DNA of 64,000 bases. Source: Hydractinia symbiolongicarpus (Eukaryota; Cnidaria; Hydrozoa; Anthoathecata; Hydractiniidae). Under the pieces are notes generated by a model. The model was not told where the DNA came from. It searched no databases and saw nothing but the letters and a program-made list of their open reading frames with translations. The DNA is taken from the NCBI RefSeq assembly GCF_029227915.1, contig NC_079877.1:30653851-30717850 (forward strand), read 5' to 3'. The position numbers and the translations under genes were made by a program. Numbering within the stretch: the stretch's first letter is position 1; each line of letters starts with the position of its first letter. Below are positions 27,148-39,800 of this stretch, piece after piece.

Positions 27148-29385
27148 GGGTGATCTGTTACATTTATTTTGTCTTACTTTCAATGGGCAATTTTAAATGT
27201 AACTATAATTAAAGCTTAGATTTATAATGCTTGATTTCCATATCAAATTATTTTACTGGCATTTTTGTCCTAAATAACTTTATCTTTGAGTTGCATGTTC
27301 AATGAATGTTTTATGGGTTTTTACTTCTCAAAAATTAAAAAATATATACTGAATATTGCCTATTTCTAATTATGACAAATAAAATCAATTTATTTTACAG
27401 AGTATATATTATTTTATTAAATTTTAATATTATGAATTATCTTTTTCTTTTATATGTAAATATATATTTTAAATGATAATTTTCCATGTTTATTATTGCT
27501 GAGCATGTTCTCCTGTGTGGTGTGTGTGTAACCTGTATCTTATACCTTAAAGAAAGTTATTTTTTTGTTTGTGTATTTATGGAAAAAAAAACACACTTTT
27601 TATAGTAACATAAAATAAGACTTTGCACTCAAAATTAATTTTTGTGAAAACTAATTCTTACAGGTCAGAAGGTCTTCATGCAGAAATGACTTTTTCTTCT
27701 ATTTGGGAATCAGAATTTAATGTTTCAAAATCATTCTGTAAGCTAACCAATCAATAATGGCTGTACTGAAGTAATTTGACACATTTTTAATTTTGATACT
27801 GTCATTTATTCGTAATGAATACTCAATTAGTTGGGATATAGAAATAGTCATAGAACAGAAGTCTTTTTTTTATTTTTCTTGTCCTATTCATTTTCGTCTT
27901 GCATAGTTTATATACTCATAATAAGATGTCCAATTGTTATTATTCAAGCATAGCAAAGCATACCTGAAAGTTGAACAGAAATCAGAAATAAAGTGAAGAA
28001 TTTATAAATAGTTAGATTAAACATTAAGAGATTTATTTTTTAAAAACAAAAAAACTATTATTAAATTGAGGGAAACCAAAGTTTTTGCTCTGCTTTTAGA
28101 AAAAGTGGTTATGTGTAATAACTTCTGGTTGGTGTAAATATAGCCTAAAGTAGTTAAAGGGTAGGTTAATACTTAATTGGTGTGTTTCTTTTAAAGGTTT
28201 TATTGTGCCCTGGTTTTTTTCATTGTGTGTTTTTAAGAAAAGCTGTATCATCTGGTTTAGCTCTGTTTTTCCAAAAGCTTTCTTATCATGGTCTAGTTTC
28301 ACTTTGTGTCTTTTCTGAAAGCTGTTGCACCATGAAACAGTTATTACCAGTTTGTGTGTATTGACTTTCTTTAGTTTGTTTCTATTAGTGCAGTTTTCTC
28401 TGAAGTTGCTTTACTACCTGGTTTCTATGTGTGTGTTTTTAAGTTGAATAATAACGGATTTCAGAGAAAAAGTTTGCATTTTTTAAGTGAAACATGTTTC
28501 AACGTATGCCATCATCAGTCTACATAAAGGTTGGTCAAATAACACATTAACAATACATTTGTAATTACAAAATGTTTATTGTATTTTTAATAATTTATTT
28601 TACGACCATCTTTCATGTAGTAAAATTTAAAAATCATGAAATAAGATATTGGGAAACATGTATTACTAAAAAAAGTTTTTTTTTACTTAAAATTATTATT
28701 CAACATGTGCTGTTTTAATCATTTAAATAACAATTAGTTCTACCAAGCAACATGAAAAACACAGTTGCTATACAATCTGATTTGCTTTTTTCTGTTCTGT
28801 ATTTTATCGTTTAGTGTTCTATTCACGTGTTTGGAATGTTTAATTTGTTGGCTTTTCAATTATCTTTTGTTTACCTTTCATAAAAGGATGTTATCTGTCT
28901 TTTGTGGTTTATAAATTATTTAAGATTTTTTAATGTCTTTCATATCATTGGCTATGAAAACAATTATGTTTTTGGTGCCATTGTTTTGGATGTTTCATGC
29001 TTTCAGGTTTGTCATCTTGGGTAGTAGTTGGTAATCTGATGAAAAAAATGGCGCTTTTAATTTCAACGATAATGTTTAACGATGGGAATATATACTGTCG
29101 TGTTTTGAATGGGTTTTGGATGTAATACAATGTCAAGATTTTGTTCATATAAAAACAGTGTTCCATTAGATCAAAGAAAGCTAGAAAAAATGTGAATGAA
29201 AGAAATGAAAGAAAGTAAAAGAGAGAAACAGTAGAGTTCAGTTTTTCTAGAAAACACCAGGGAAAACACCAGTTTTATGTGGTATATATGTATATATTTT
29301 TTGGTATTTAAATCTTTATATTCTCATGTTGATGTTTAATGTGTTTTTTTAGAAATAAATTTAAAACAACAACCACAGTCAGATA
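27148..29385 (+). other. Spacer between the two Argonaute genes, with AGO 3' UTR
   Basis: An AATAAA at about 27378 is a plausible AGO poly(A) signal. The rest is AT-rich with no exon I can support. It must hold the promoter and any 5' UTR exon of the second Argonaute gene. An acceptor-like TTTTTTTTAG ends at 29352, 33 bases before that gene's ATG. Confidence 0.55.
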
Positions 29386-30858
29386 ATGACAGAAAAAGTT
29401 CATGAGTATGCATGCAAATTAACGTGTTATTGTGTGACAGCCACTTATGCTGTGCAAGAAGTTATTCGATGTTTGTCCAAGCAATGTGACGTATATAAAA
29501 ACCTCACAGATGTTGATCCTGAAAGGGCATTTTCATCAGTAATATCAGCATGTAAGGAATCTTTGGGTTATGTTAAATCAATCAAATACAGTAATAACAA
29601 GGATAAGTTATATGCATCAAAAGGTGTTGTTAAAGAGGAAGTCAATGTAAATGCTTTTGATATAACTGCACTCATAGACTTTCTAGAAAATTTACCAGCT
29701 TTTCCTTTGTGTAAAATAAAGTATATTGCGGCGGATGTAACACATGTGAAACACGGTGATGTAAGCTGCGGAGATGTTAAAAAGGTATGTTGTGCAATAT
29801 GTTTACATTGCACAAAATGTAAAAAAGATTGTAAATTTATAGAATTATGTTCAAAGTTAAGGATTATTCAAACTCTACGGAATTATTATTCTCATAAAAC
29901 TTATGAAAATTATGCAGAAATTGAAGCAGAATTAAAGAATGAGCCACCAGGTCCACTAGCAACAGAATGGAAGAAGAACCTGAAGTCTTGGGAAGAAGCA
30001 ATAAAATGGTTATTAGGTTTTTTAAAGAAACATTCCCATATAACAGAAGAAACTTATGGAACTAAGGTATTCGAAGTTGACATAGTAAAAAGGTCGAAAA
30101 AAGAAGTTTATTGGAATTATTTCAACAAAGCACCCGAGCTAAAGCTTCTTGTAAATAATATTCCTAATAAGCGATTAGAGTTTAGTGTTGAATGTGATTC
30201 AACATCGCCCAATTTAAAGAAGGTTAAAGATTTGAACTCCCAACCTTCCAAGATTTTTCAAAGCATTGTCGAAATGAAGGCCTCAGACTTGTTGGAAAAA
30301 CAATTATGTTTAGAAAACTCGTCAGAAAAATATCGTATTGATATGGATACCATGAAGTTTACTAATAATGGCCAACAGGAAAATCTTATGTGTGTTTGTG
30401 CCACATTTCATGTTAATGGTAACATACCTGATAGCTTTAATAAAATGACATCGAAAGAACCTGAAAAATTAAGGCTTGATCTTACTAATTTATTCCAATC
30501 AGAGCTTTGTAAAATATTTCAAGCAGTTGTTAAAGTGACTTGCGTAGGGTGGGAGTTTCATTCAATTCACGTCCATTTTGAGATAAATTTCATGAATTCG
30601 GAAATCCAAGCCTTAAAATCTGTCATCCAAAACGCACTTTCAGATATAATTAAAATTTCACAAGTGGGAAGCATTTTGAAAAATTATGATTTAGAGAATT
30701 GTGATGTTGATATTTCATTTAAAGAATTTGAAAGTTGTGTGTATAGTCAAAGGCTTACTGTTGGATTCACCATAACTATCTATGATGATGGTCTCATTGA
30801 TACAGTTGAAAAAATATTACCAAGCATTGAAACAGAACTACACAGTGAAATTAGCAAG
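29386..30858 (+). other. HEPN-bearing first coding exon of the HEPN-Argonaute gene
   Basis: One 1473-nt exon in phase 0 encodes residues 1-491. FDITALIDFLENL (residues 91-103) matches the signature preceding the catalytic helix in DZIP3-like HEPN domains. RNYYSH at residues 165-170 (29878-29895) is the HEPN R-N-x3-H ribonuclease motif. A Trp-containing helix follows (about 190-215), also typical of the family. Between the two HEPN signatures lies a cysteine-rich insertion. Residues about 340-491 contain two stretches with alternating amphipathic strands and helices. The exon has no recognisable Argonaute sequence itself. A GTATGT donor at 30859 joins it to 31449 in frame. Confidence 0.82.
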
Positions 30859-33800
30859 GTATGTAACCATTCAGCATTTTTTTTAAATTATATCTTCGTA
30901 TTTTTTATATGGCCTCTTTTTGTGTTTTTAAAAGTACAAATTGCCTCATCTTACCTATATTATTAAGGTTGCCATTTTTGATAAATGCAACCACAAACTT
31001 TGCGTTGAATATCCACCTACTAGTGTTTTTTTTGTTTTGTTTTTTACAGTAACCACATTATTTGATCATTATTCTCAAATCTTTGTGATATTTCGTGCTA
31101 TGACTTTTTACTTTTGTAAGAGATTACTGCTTCCTTAAAACAAAACAGGCTATATAACATCTTTTATACTTGGCACAATCTAAAACCTTATATTTGGGTA
31201 GCAATGTTGAGCTACAAATAGTGCAATTCTCATCCATTCACCACAACATTTAGACACCAGTCAATTCCATGGTGACAGGTGACAGGTTTACTATTTCAAG
31301 GATAACTACTTTGCTAGTATCTTTATTTAATAATTTTTCATCTACCCATGTCCTTTCTGTTTGTGTTTTATGGATGCTGATATTTGCGACATTTACCAGT
31401 GTTTGAAAAATGGTATGACTTTTAAAGCTTCTTTTTATTTTTATTTAGAAAATTGCCAAATCATCCTATACTCAGACGGAAGAGAAATTTGAAGAGTACA
31501 TTATTACAGAAAAACCATCACAAAGTGTTTTTAGCCATTGCAAACTAGGAAAAGGTATGTTCTTAAAAAATTTATACTTTAATAAACTTTTGGAAGAGAA
31601 AAAAAAGTAATTGTGCTTTGTTAGCATTTTATGCTGAAGTAAACATTCAAACAAATTTTATGCACACCTCAAATTGCGGTTCATGCAATTATGATGATAC
31701 TGGTGATTCATACTGGAAAAATTAATTATAAAATAAAATCTTTCTCTGTAAAAACTTTCTCCTTTAAAATAGACAAGCCTCATTTCTGACATTCTTATTT
31801 AGGTACTATTTTGTCCTCAGTCGTTGAAGAGAAATATAATATACAGCCAACAATTAAAAATAGAAAAGCCATCCTAAATGAAGATATTTACAGTTACGAT
31901 GTCGATATTGACGACATTTACAGAAGCAAGTCAAACAATATTGTAGCTGCAAAATTAGCTCTTCAATATCCAATGGAATTTCCAAGTGAACCTGTCTGTG
32001 ATGGGGATTTTTTATATACAAAGCATCCGATTTCATCTTCAAAGGTAAAGTTCGTTTTCTAATTTTTAGTACCATAAAGAAAGAAACTTTTGTAAGTCAA
32101 AAACATGGTGAAATGAACAGAAATAACTTTCACAAATGGCCTACTTTAAAATTTTTCACAATAAATAACTGTCCCAAATGATCATTTCAATGATGCTCTG
32201 CGAGAATTAACTTTCATGATAATGTGTAGGTGTTAATTAGTATTTGTTAAAACAGGTTTGAAAAGGTACAACAATTAAAAAACACAATTTTTAATCGATT
32301 CAAAGAACAATTATTACATGAAACATTGAACATTAAGGATCCCTCCAAAAATTAGGAGAGTAAACAAGAACCCATGGGAATTAACTTTCGGAAATAGCAA
32401 ATCTTGAGATGTTTTCAGGGCATAAACTTTCACGATTAGGCGTCTGATACGTGTACTAACTTAAATTCTTTGTTCTTTTAGATTGTGCTTTCGGTTACTG
32501 ATGAAGATGGAACACTGCACCAGGTGTGTTTTCATTAGAGTTATTTAAGGACTACAAAAAAAAGTGACTAAATAATGTAAAGACCAAAAATGTATAAAGT
32601 GATGAAATATTTTTAAGTAATGCGTATTTTTTCCAATGCAAATTTTTGTCTGACTTAGAAAGAAAATAACACAAGTAAAAAAGCAGACACATGTTGTGAG
32701 ATTAATGTGTTTAAACAAAAGATAAAATACAGTTTCTTTGTTTTTTAAAAAAGTACATAATTAGTAATTGCAATTGCTCATCTGTTACATGATTTCGAAA
32801 ATGAGGTTACATTATCACCAAATTTTATTCCATAGAAATGTCTTTTTGTGAATCTTTTTTTCCTTAAAATGGCATGTTATCAAAAGGTTCACAAAGCCAT
32901 TTTGGTACAAAGAAGGTATGCATTTAGCAATGTTTTATAATTTAGGTTGTAATAAAATTACGTGGAAAAGTTAACCTTGTAGATCTGAAAAAGGCTGCTT
33001 CGTCGATGGTGAAGGAGCCTGGAATCAAAGGTGTTTTAAATCAAGCAAGAAAGTTATGGTGCGAAATTATTTTGTTTCACATAGCTGTATTAAAAATTGC
33101 TTCTTTATTTTCTTTTAAGTTCTTACTGTATGTTGCTGACTATTTCTATGAGATATTTGTACTTCATAAGGTGACCTTCCGTTTAATACAAATTTTAAAA
33201 GTAATTTTTGTTAGTATTGCTTGCTGAGAAGGACAGCCATAAAAGTGTCAAACTTAAGTTATTTTTTAGCTGCTTTAACATTTTTTATTTAGCTTGTAGT
33301 TCAAATAGGAAAATTAAACAGAAATAATAAAATTGTATGGATTTAAGTTCTATACCTTTTTACAATTTAAAAGTAGTTTCTGTGATGTTGTGTATTATGT
33401 ACCGCCATTATCAATCTTAAGTGTAATACTACTGAAAAGCATTACCTCTGTTTTTTCATGTTATTTTACATTGCATTTTTTAGTTACAATCCCATCTCCA
33501 TGACCTACGTAACACATTCGGGTGCTGTTAATGTCAGTATGATATGGAGTCCGTGGTCTGACTTTTCGTCAACTGCCTTCATTAAACACTGGGAAATGAA
33601 TTTTTTGTCAAGAGAAGTGTTCCACAAAAGTGTATCTGTGATTGAATATTTGCATGAATTAACAGGATTTGATGCAACAAAATCTCCAAGAAAGTTAACA
33701 GAAAAAGAGCGAAAACTTCTGTTGAATCATATAAAAGGTTAGCATCTAAAGTTGTTAAGTGGTGTGATATTCTTTTAAAATACTATTTGTTGTTATCTTT

Positions 33801-36800
33801 CGTTCAACAAAATTTAATTGTCAACCTTGTTGCTTTATCTTTAGACTTTGAAGTAAAGCTTACCTATGATGGAACACAATTTTATGTCAATGATGTTATG
33901 ACGAAGGGACCAAAAGAACTGACATTTGAAAAGAAGCAGCCTGATGGAATAAAAAGGAAATATACCATTGAAGAATACTTTAAACATGAAAAACAAACCA
34001 CTTTAAAGTAAAAATTATTATAATAAAAATCCGCAGATCAGTTTAGCCACTTTGTTTTCACATTCTCCTTCTATACCTTAAATCTTAAAGAACTGTTATA
34101 GGCAATCTAGTTCAGGGCGTCTATCGGACTTTAAAAACTTTAAATATAAAAATTATAACATCTGTCTGATTAGGGGACATTGTCTTGTAGCAACTTTTTC
34201 TGATTGCATCTTTTCGAATATTCCTCTTCAGGACCATGGAATTAGTAAAAAGATTACAAACAAGTTAGCGTGTGCACACGTTTTTGTGTTTTTAGATATC
34301 CTGATCTCCCATGTCTGCACGTTGGAAGTGTTCACAGGAACATATACATTCCCATGGAATTATGTAACCTCATGAGTACAGAAAAAAGATTAATAGTTCC
34401 GTACAAATGTTTGGAAAGAACAGATGATGTATGTGTAACTATGATTTATAATATTTAACTATTCAACTTGTAAAAGTATCTGTTGTTCAGTATTACAATA
34501 AAAGACATTTTCGTTCTATCTTCTAATAACTCTTTAAACTCTTTTTTTGTGTCAATTATTTAAACCTGTTTTGCATTATGTGGTTAAAAAAGGCTTTATG
34601 TTAAAAACAGATATTTTAATTTTCAGAATTTCAAACATCAAGTGAATGGTAAGTGAATTTGTCGGTAATGTGAAAAAAAAAGTTATGGATTATAATAAAC
34701 TAAAATAAATAAATGTTTCTCACTTTAGAGATGCTACAGGACCTTGAACAAAACGCTACTGTGAGTTCATGGGGGTTGGTGTTTCATAACATAGAAGCAC
34801 CCATACCTGAAGAAGACGTGGAGAAATTTCAAACAGAGCTAATAAAATCTAGGTACGGATGAAACGTAAATGTTGTTTATAAAAAGTATAGCCGAATCAT
34901 TCAAAATAGTTTTATGTCACCATCTACAAATAATACTAATGCAACATATTTCTTCGACTTGCTCTTGACAGGTTTTTAATTTTTAATTATTAATTGCAGA
35001 ATTAAAATTTTGACTGAGATTTTTATGCTTTTTAGCGCATCTGTTGGGTTAAAAATCGGGCCACCATTGTTTTGTGAGAAATTTAGCGAAAATGATACAG
35101 CAGAGAGAGTTGTTTGTGAAGCATTTGAAAGAGATAGGAAGATTGAGTTCCTTCTGGTGGTATTAAATGGGAGATCAAAATTTTATGGTGAGTACAGACA
35201 TCACACTTAACAATAGTATGATGTTAAGCATTTATTTATATAATTACAGAGGATCGAAATTCATAAGAATTAACCAATCAGGAACAAGTGGAGACCACCA
35301 TTTTACTTTGATGGAAGAAGTATCTCCCAAAACATTGCGTATTAAACTATCATGTTTAAGAAATGATAAACGTTCATCAATAATATAAATACTGTACAGA
35401 CAAACTGAAAAATATCATCAAATATAAATAGCGTCAAATATTTAGTTTTTGTTTTGTGGTAAAACATTTTAAAACAGCAAGTTTTTCACTATCTCTGTCT
35501 GTGAAGACAATCAGGCTGCCTTTGCCCTGTACGCAATGTTATCAAAACTGATTTTTTTTGTCCTCTGAATTTTTGAGTGGTCAGAATAACCATGTTGTCG
35601 TTGGTGTGTCTAGAAGGTTAGTTTACCAATTTATTCCTTTAGGGAACTTGAAAAACATATGCGAGAGTGAGCTTGGATATAACGTTATTGTTGATGGCGA
35701 GATCAAGTCTGTATTTAAAGAACGGGGTCTGGTTACCCAGGGTGTTACACTTCAGAATTTTCAAAAACACAATAAAGAGTTGGTTGATAATTTGTCCATT
35801 CAGTTGCGCGAAAAGATAGGTGCTGTTTTGACTGAAATTGTTGCAGAAAAACCTGAGAGGTGGGCTGACATTCTGGATAATGTGGACTAGATAATACACA
35901 AATTTTTAATAATAATTGTATCTTCCTTTTTTGTGATAAAGGACGATATTTACAACGATTTACCTTCTATATGCCAAGAAGGAATAAATGAAAGTCTGAA
36001 TTTTCCATAGACTAACAGCTTGTTTTTATTATTTGATTTTTTATTTTTTTTACCTTTCGCAAGCTGTTAAATGTCTCGTAAGTGAGTACTGAATACAATT
36101 TTTTTCAAATTTCACTTTCACTTATTGTTTGTTTATGTTTTTTTAGACCATTACACTTATTCAAGGAACCTGTTATTTTCATTGGTGCTAGTCTAACTTT
36201 TCAGGCTTCAGGAGAATGTTTTGCAGCAGTAAGTTAACAACAACAAGATAGAGTGTCAACAGTAAAGTGTACATTTTCGAATACACAGTTTAATTTTTAT
36301 TAAATGAATGACTGCTTTAAAAAACCCTTCCAGTGCAACTTCTAAAAAGTGAATACTCCATAATTTTTTCTTGCATGAACATTACTTTATAAAATAAAAT
36401 CGACCTTCATAAAGTAAATACAAGTTGACATTCTTTTATTATCTCAATTTGCTCTAAAAATTTTTTACAACAATAAATATCCGTTTTTATATGGCTACTT
36501 ATACATATATATACGATAGTATCTTGTTTTTAATAGCGAAAGTATCTTGTTTTTGTTAATTTTTTAAGTGGGTAGTCATTTTACATCTTTATTTTTCAGG
36601 TTGTTGGTAGTGTGGATCACCTTCCAATGCGATATGAAGCAAGTGTATTTCTGCAAACCAATGAAAAAGTAAGTTCTTTTTTTGTAAATGAAACACAATG
36701 TTAAAAATTTTTGCTGTACAATATTTTAACCTCGTAAACTGTCGATTGCAACGTATTATCAGATATGTTACGTATCATAAATTTACAGAAAAATTTAAGT

Positions 36801-39800
36801 GTCCTCTAGTTCTAAATATTTTTGCATTTGCTTCACAGTAGCAATGTTAGTATACTGCAAATATTCTACATTTTTGTTGTTAAATATTTTTTTATTTTAA
36901 TCGAAACTTGTCATAAGATGTAGACGCTGCATAAACTATCTATTACAAACGCACCACTATGAAATATCGGAAATAGTGAAACACACAATTCTGCAACTTC
37001 TGCTAAGCATATTCAATCTAGCATGGAAAGTGGAAAGCCATGCTAATGAAAATGTTGATGTTGATCTGTTTTTTGTGTTCTGCTCTAATTGGACATCGGA
37101 ATTTTTTGAGGAAAATATTTATTAAAAAAATTTAGAGTACCCAAAACCGATAAACCATATCCAGCCCCTCATTCACTGTGGAAAGTCACCTATCGAAAAA
37201 AATATATTTGGTTCGTTGTTTTTGTGACCTGCTGTTGTTGAACATAATGTTATGTAGAAATAACTATAAAAATTAACAACTTGTCAGAAGGCATGTTTTG
37301 CTTAATGGGCAACTTTGCAATATCATCCAGAAAAGTCAATTGAGGAATTTAAGGAGCGATTAATAACACATAATAAGAATATCTATACTTGTTAGTAACA
37401 TAGCTGTAATTAAGTCTATATCAAATGTTTTTTTTTCTGCCTATCAAGTTGTTAAATTTTTTGCTAAGCAAATGCAATCTATCATTGAAAGTGGAAATCT
37501 ACTCTAATAAAAATGTTGATGTTGATCCGTGTTCTGCTCTTTTTTTTGATGAAAATATTTATTAATAAAGAAATTTAAGGCACAAGACCGATTGTTTTTT
37601 TTTTAATAATTTTTAAGGAAATAATTTCTGATAACGAGAAATACAAAAATACAGAAGTATATATTGATTTGTTGTTTTTGTAACTAATAACTTCGCAATA
37701 TTAACCAGAAAAGTCAATTATATCTATACAATAAAAATGCGAGATATTTTCTTGGTTTTAAGTATAAAAATATCAAGGGGAATAAATACATTTAAAGAAG
37801 TTATTAAAAAAATTAGGCTCAAAAGACCGCAATGTGTTAAGAAAATCTTAAAAAAAAATTAAGAAAATTACCAGGTACAAATGTCGACTTAGTCAGTTTT
37901 TTTTGTTAATCTGGTCTTTTTTTTTGTTAATCTGGTCTAAACACAACTCAGTTCTACAACTTGATATTACCTTGTTCTTTATGTGGGCCTCATAAAATAA
38001 GTTAAGAGATTCTGGCTAAATTTAAGAAGATTAGGGCTGAGGTAAAAAGTAGCTTTCCTATAAAAAAGTACATGTGATAACTTACAATGTCCCAATAACA
38101 GTTATAACAGAAGAAAATAGCAGTGTGTTTTAGATACGAGATAAGTTTTTGTGTTAATTCAAGTAAACCGAGGATGAGAAAAAAATAGGTTTATTTTCTT
38201 ATATGAAAAGGGGCGCATAATATCTTAGAGAACCCCAATAAAAGTTATGAGAGAAGAAATCACACAGTCGCGTTGAAAACAATATTGGAACGACATTTTC
38301 CATGTCAATTTATTTAATATTATTACGTGTAGTGTAGCGATATCCGTAACTTGCTTTTTAGTTTTAACATAAACTTCTTCCAAACGATATAAGCTGGTTT
38401 TTTATGCCTGCTGATATTACCAAATTTTGCTAAAGGCAGTGGCACTGGCGAACCACTAGTCCAAAACCTATGAAGCAGAATCACGGCCATAATTCAACTG
38501 AAAGTCCTCAAATTAATTTTTAGATTCAATGTTCAACCCCGTAATTGGGCGCTCTTTCAAACCATTACAATATTTAGTAAAAGACGTATTTTCTATTTAT
38601 TTTCAAAATACATTTGCTTTTTTTTGGTCATACTGTATAGCAAACTATCAGTGGTTGGTTTCAACAGAAAAATTTTTGCATGTTGACGGGGGCGAAATGT
38701 GTTTATAAGCAATACTTGTTTATCAAACAAGAACGTAGAAATAGCATTTATTTTATGTAAGATATGCAAAACCACAACTATGTGCAATACTACTAGCTTC
38801 CGTTATAAAATTTATTTGTACCTTCAGTACAAAAATTGTAAAATATTTAAACGATATGGTTAAAGTTTAAAGTAATGAATGTTTATTTGTTGAATGTTAT
38901 CTTTGATGTACAAATTTCTGTTCCTCTTTTTGTTTCTGCGAGAGATTCTCATTTAGCATGGTTAGAAAAAGGCGATAATAAAAATAAAAATAAGCAACTT
39001 TTCGCGCCTTAGATGCTGGACGTTTTAAATTGACTTAATTCCACTGGTGTGTTAAGCAAGTTTTCGAAACAGTATGACTGTTAAAGCTTTCTTGTTATTG
39101 TTATTTTAGGCTGTTATCCTCGATCTTTTAAAAGCAACAAAAAACTGCTTGTTAAGTTTTTGGAGAAACCTAGGAGTAAAGCCATCAAAACTTATATATT
39201 ATCGCCTTCGTGTGCACGACAGAGAAATACCAACGGTAGCAATGTTCAGGTTTTTTTTTAAATTCATCTCAATAAATTTACCTTCTGCGAAATAACAAGT
39301 TGGTTGGTGATATATGTTTTTACCCATTGAATTTCACATGAATATTAATACTTACTTATCATGATCATTATTCATACCAGCAGTCGTTTCTTAGCATCTA
39401 ATTTATGATGTCATAGTTAGGCTTAATTACCTAAATATTGGATATGATTCTTTAAACCTTTATAAGAAACCAACTTGTTTTTTTGTGGTAGGTAAGCTTA
39501 AAACAATGTCCTTCAAAATCAATGTTTTCAAGACCAAAAATTTTCCCACTTTTATATTGTGTCCAACTTGAAGATTTAAGGCCAAGGTTGGACCAAGTAT
39601 TATTCTGTAAAGGCGCTGTCTCTATTCAGCAGCCTCAATGGAAAAGTGTGGATGAAATAAGAGAGAAAAGTGAAAGTTTGAGAGAGGAGAATGGAAAATA
39701 GTAATGAAACAGTCACCTAAAAGATTTGGTCGTTGTCGCGGAATTTAGTTCAGAAAATTGGTTAGAAAATATGAGAAAAACCAAACGAAAAATTAAAAAG

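Noticed and set aside
29734-29751. ADVTH string in the HEPN exon resembles the PIWI catalytic motif DVTHP
   Set aside because: It lies in the HEPN region with no surrounding PIWI strand pattern; the true PIWI position is in exon 36147-36228.
39490-39720. Relatively GC-balanced intronic stretch in the HEPN-Argonaute gene that could be an extra exon
   Set aside because: No frame aligns to Argonaute, and exons 39110-39235 and 40636-40749 already join exactly as in the paralogue.
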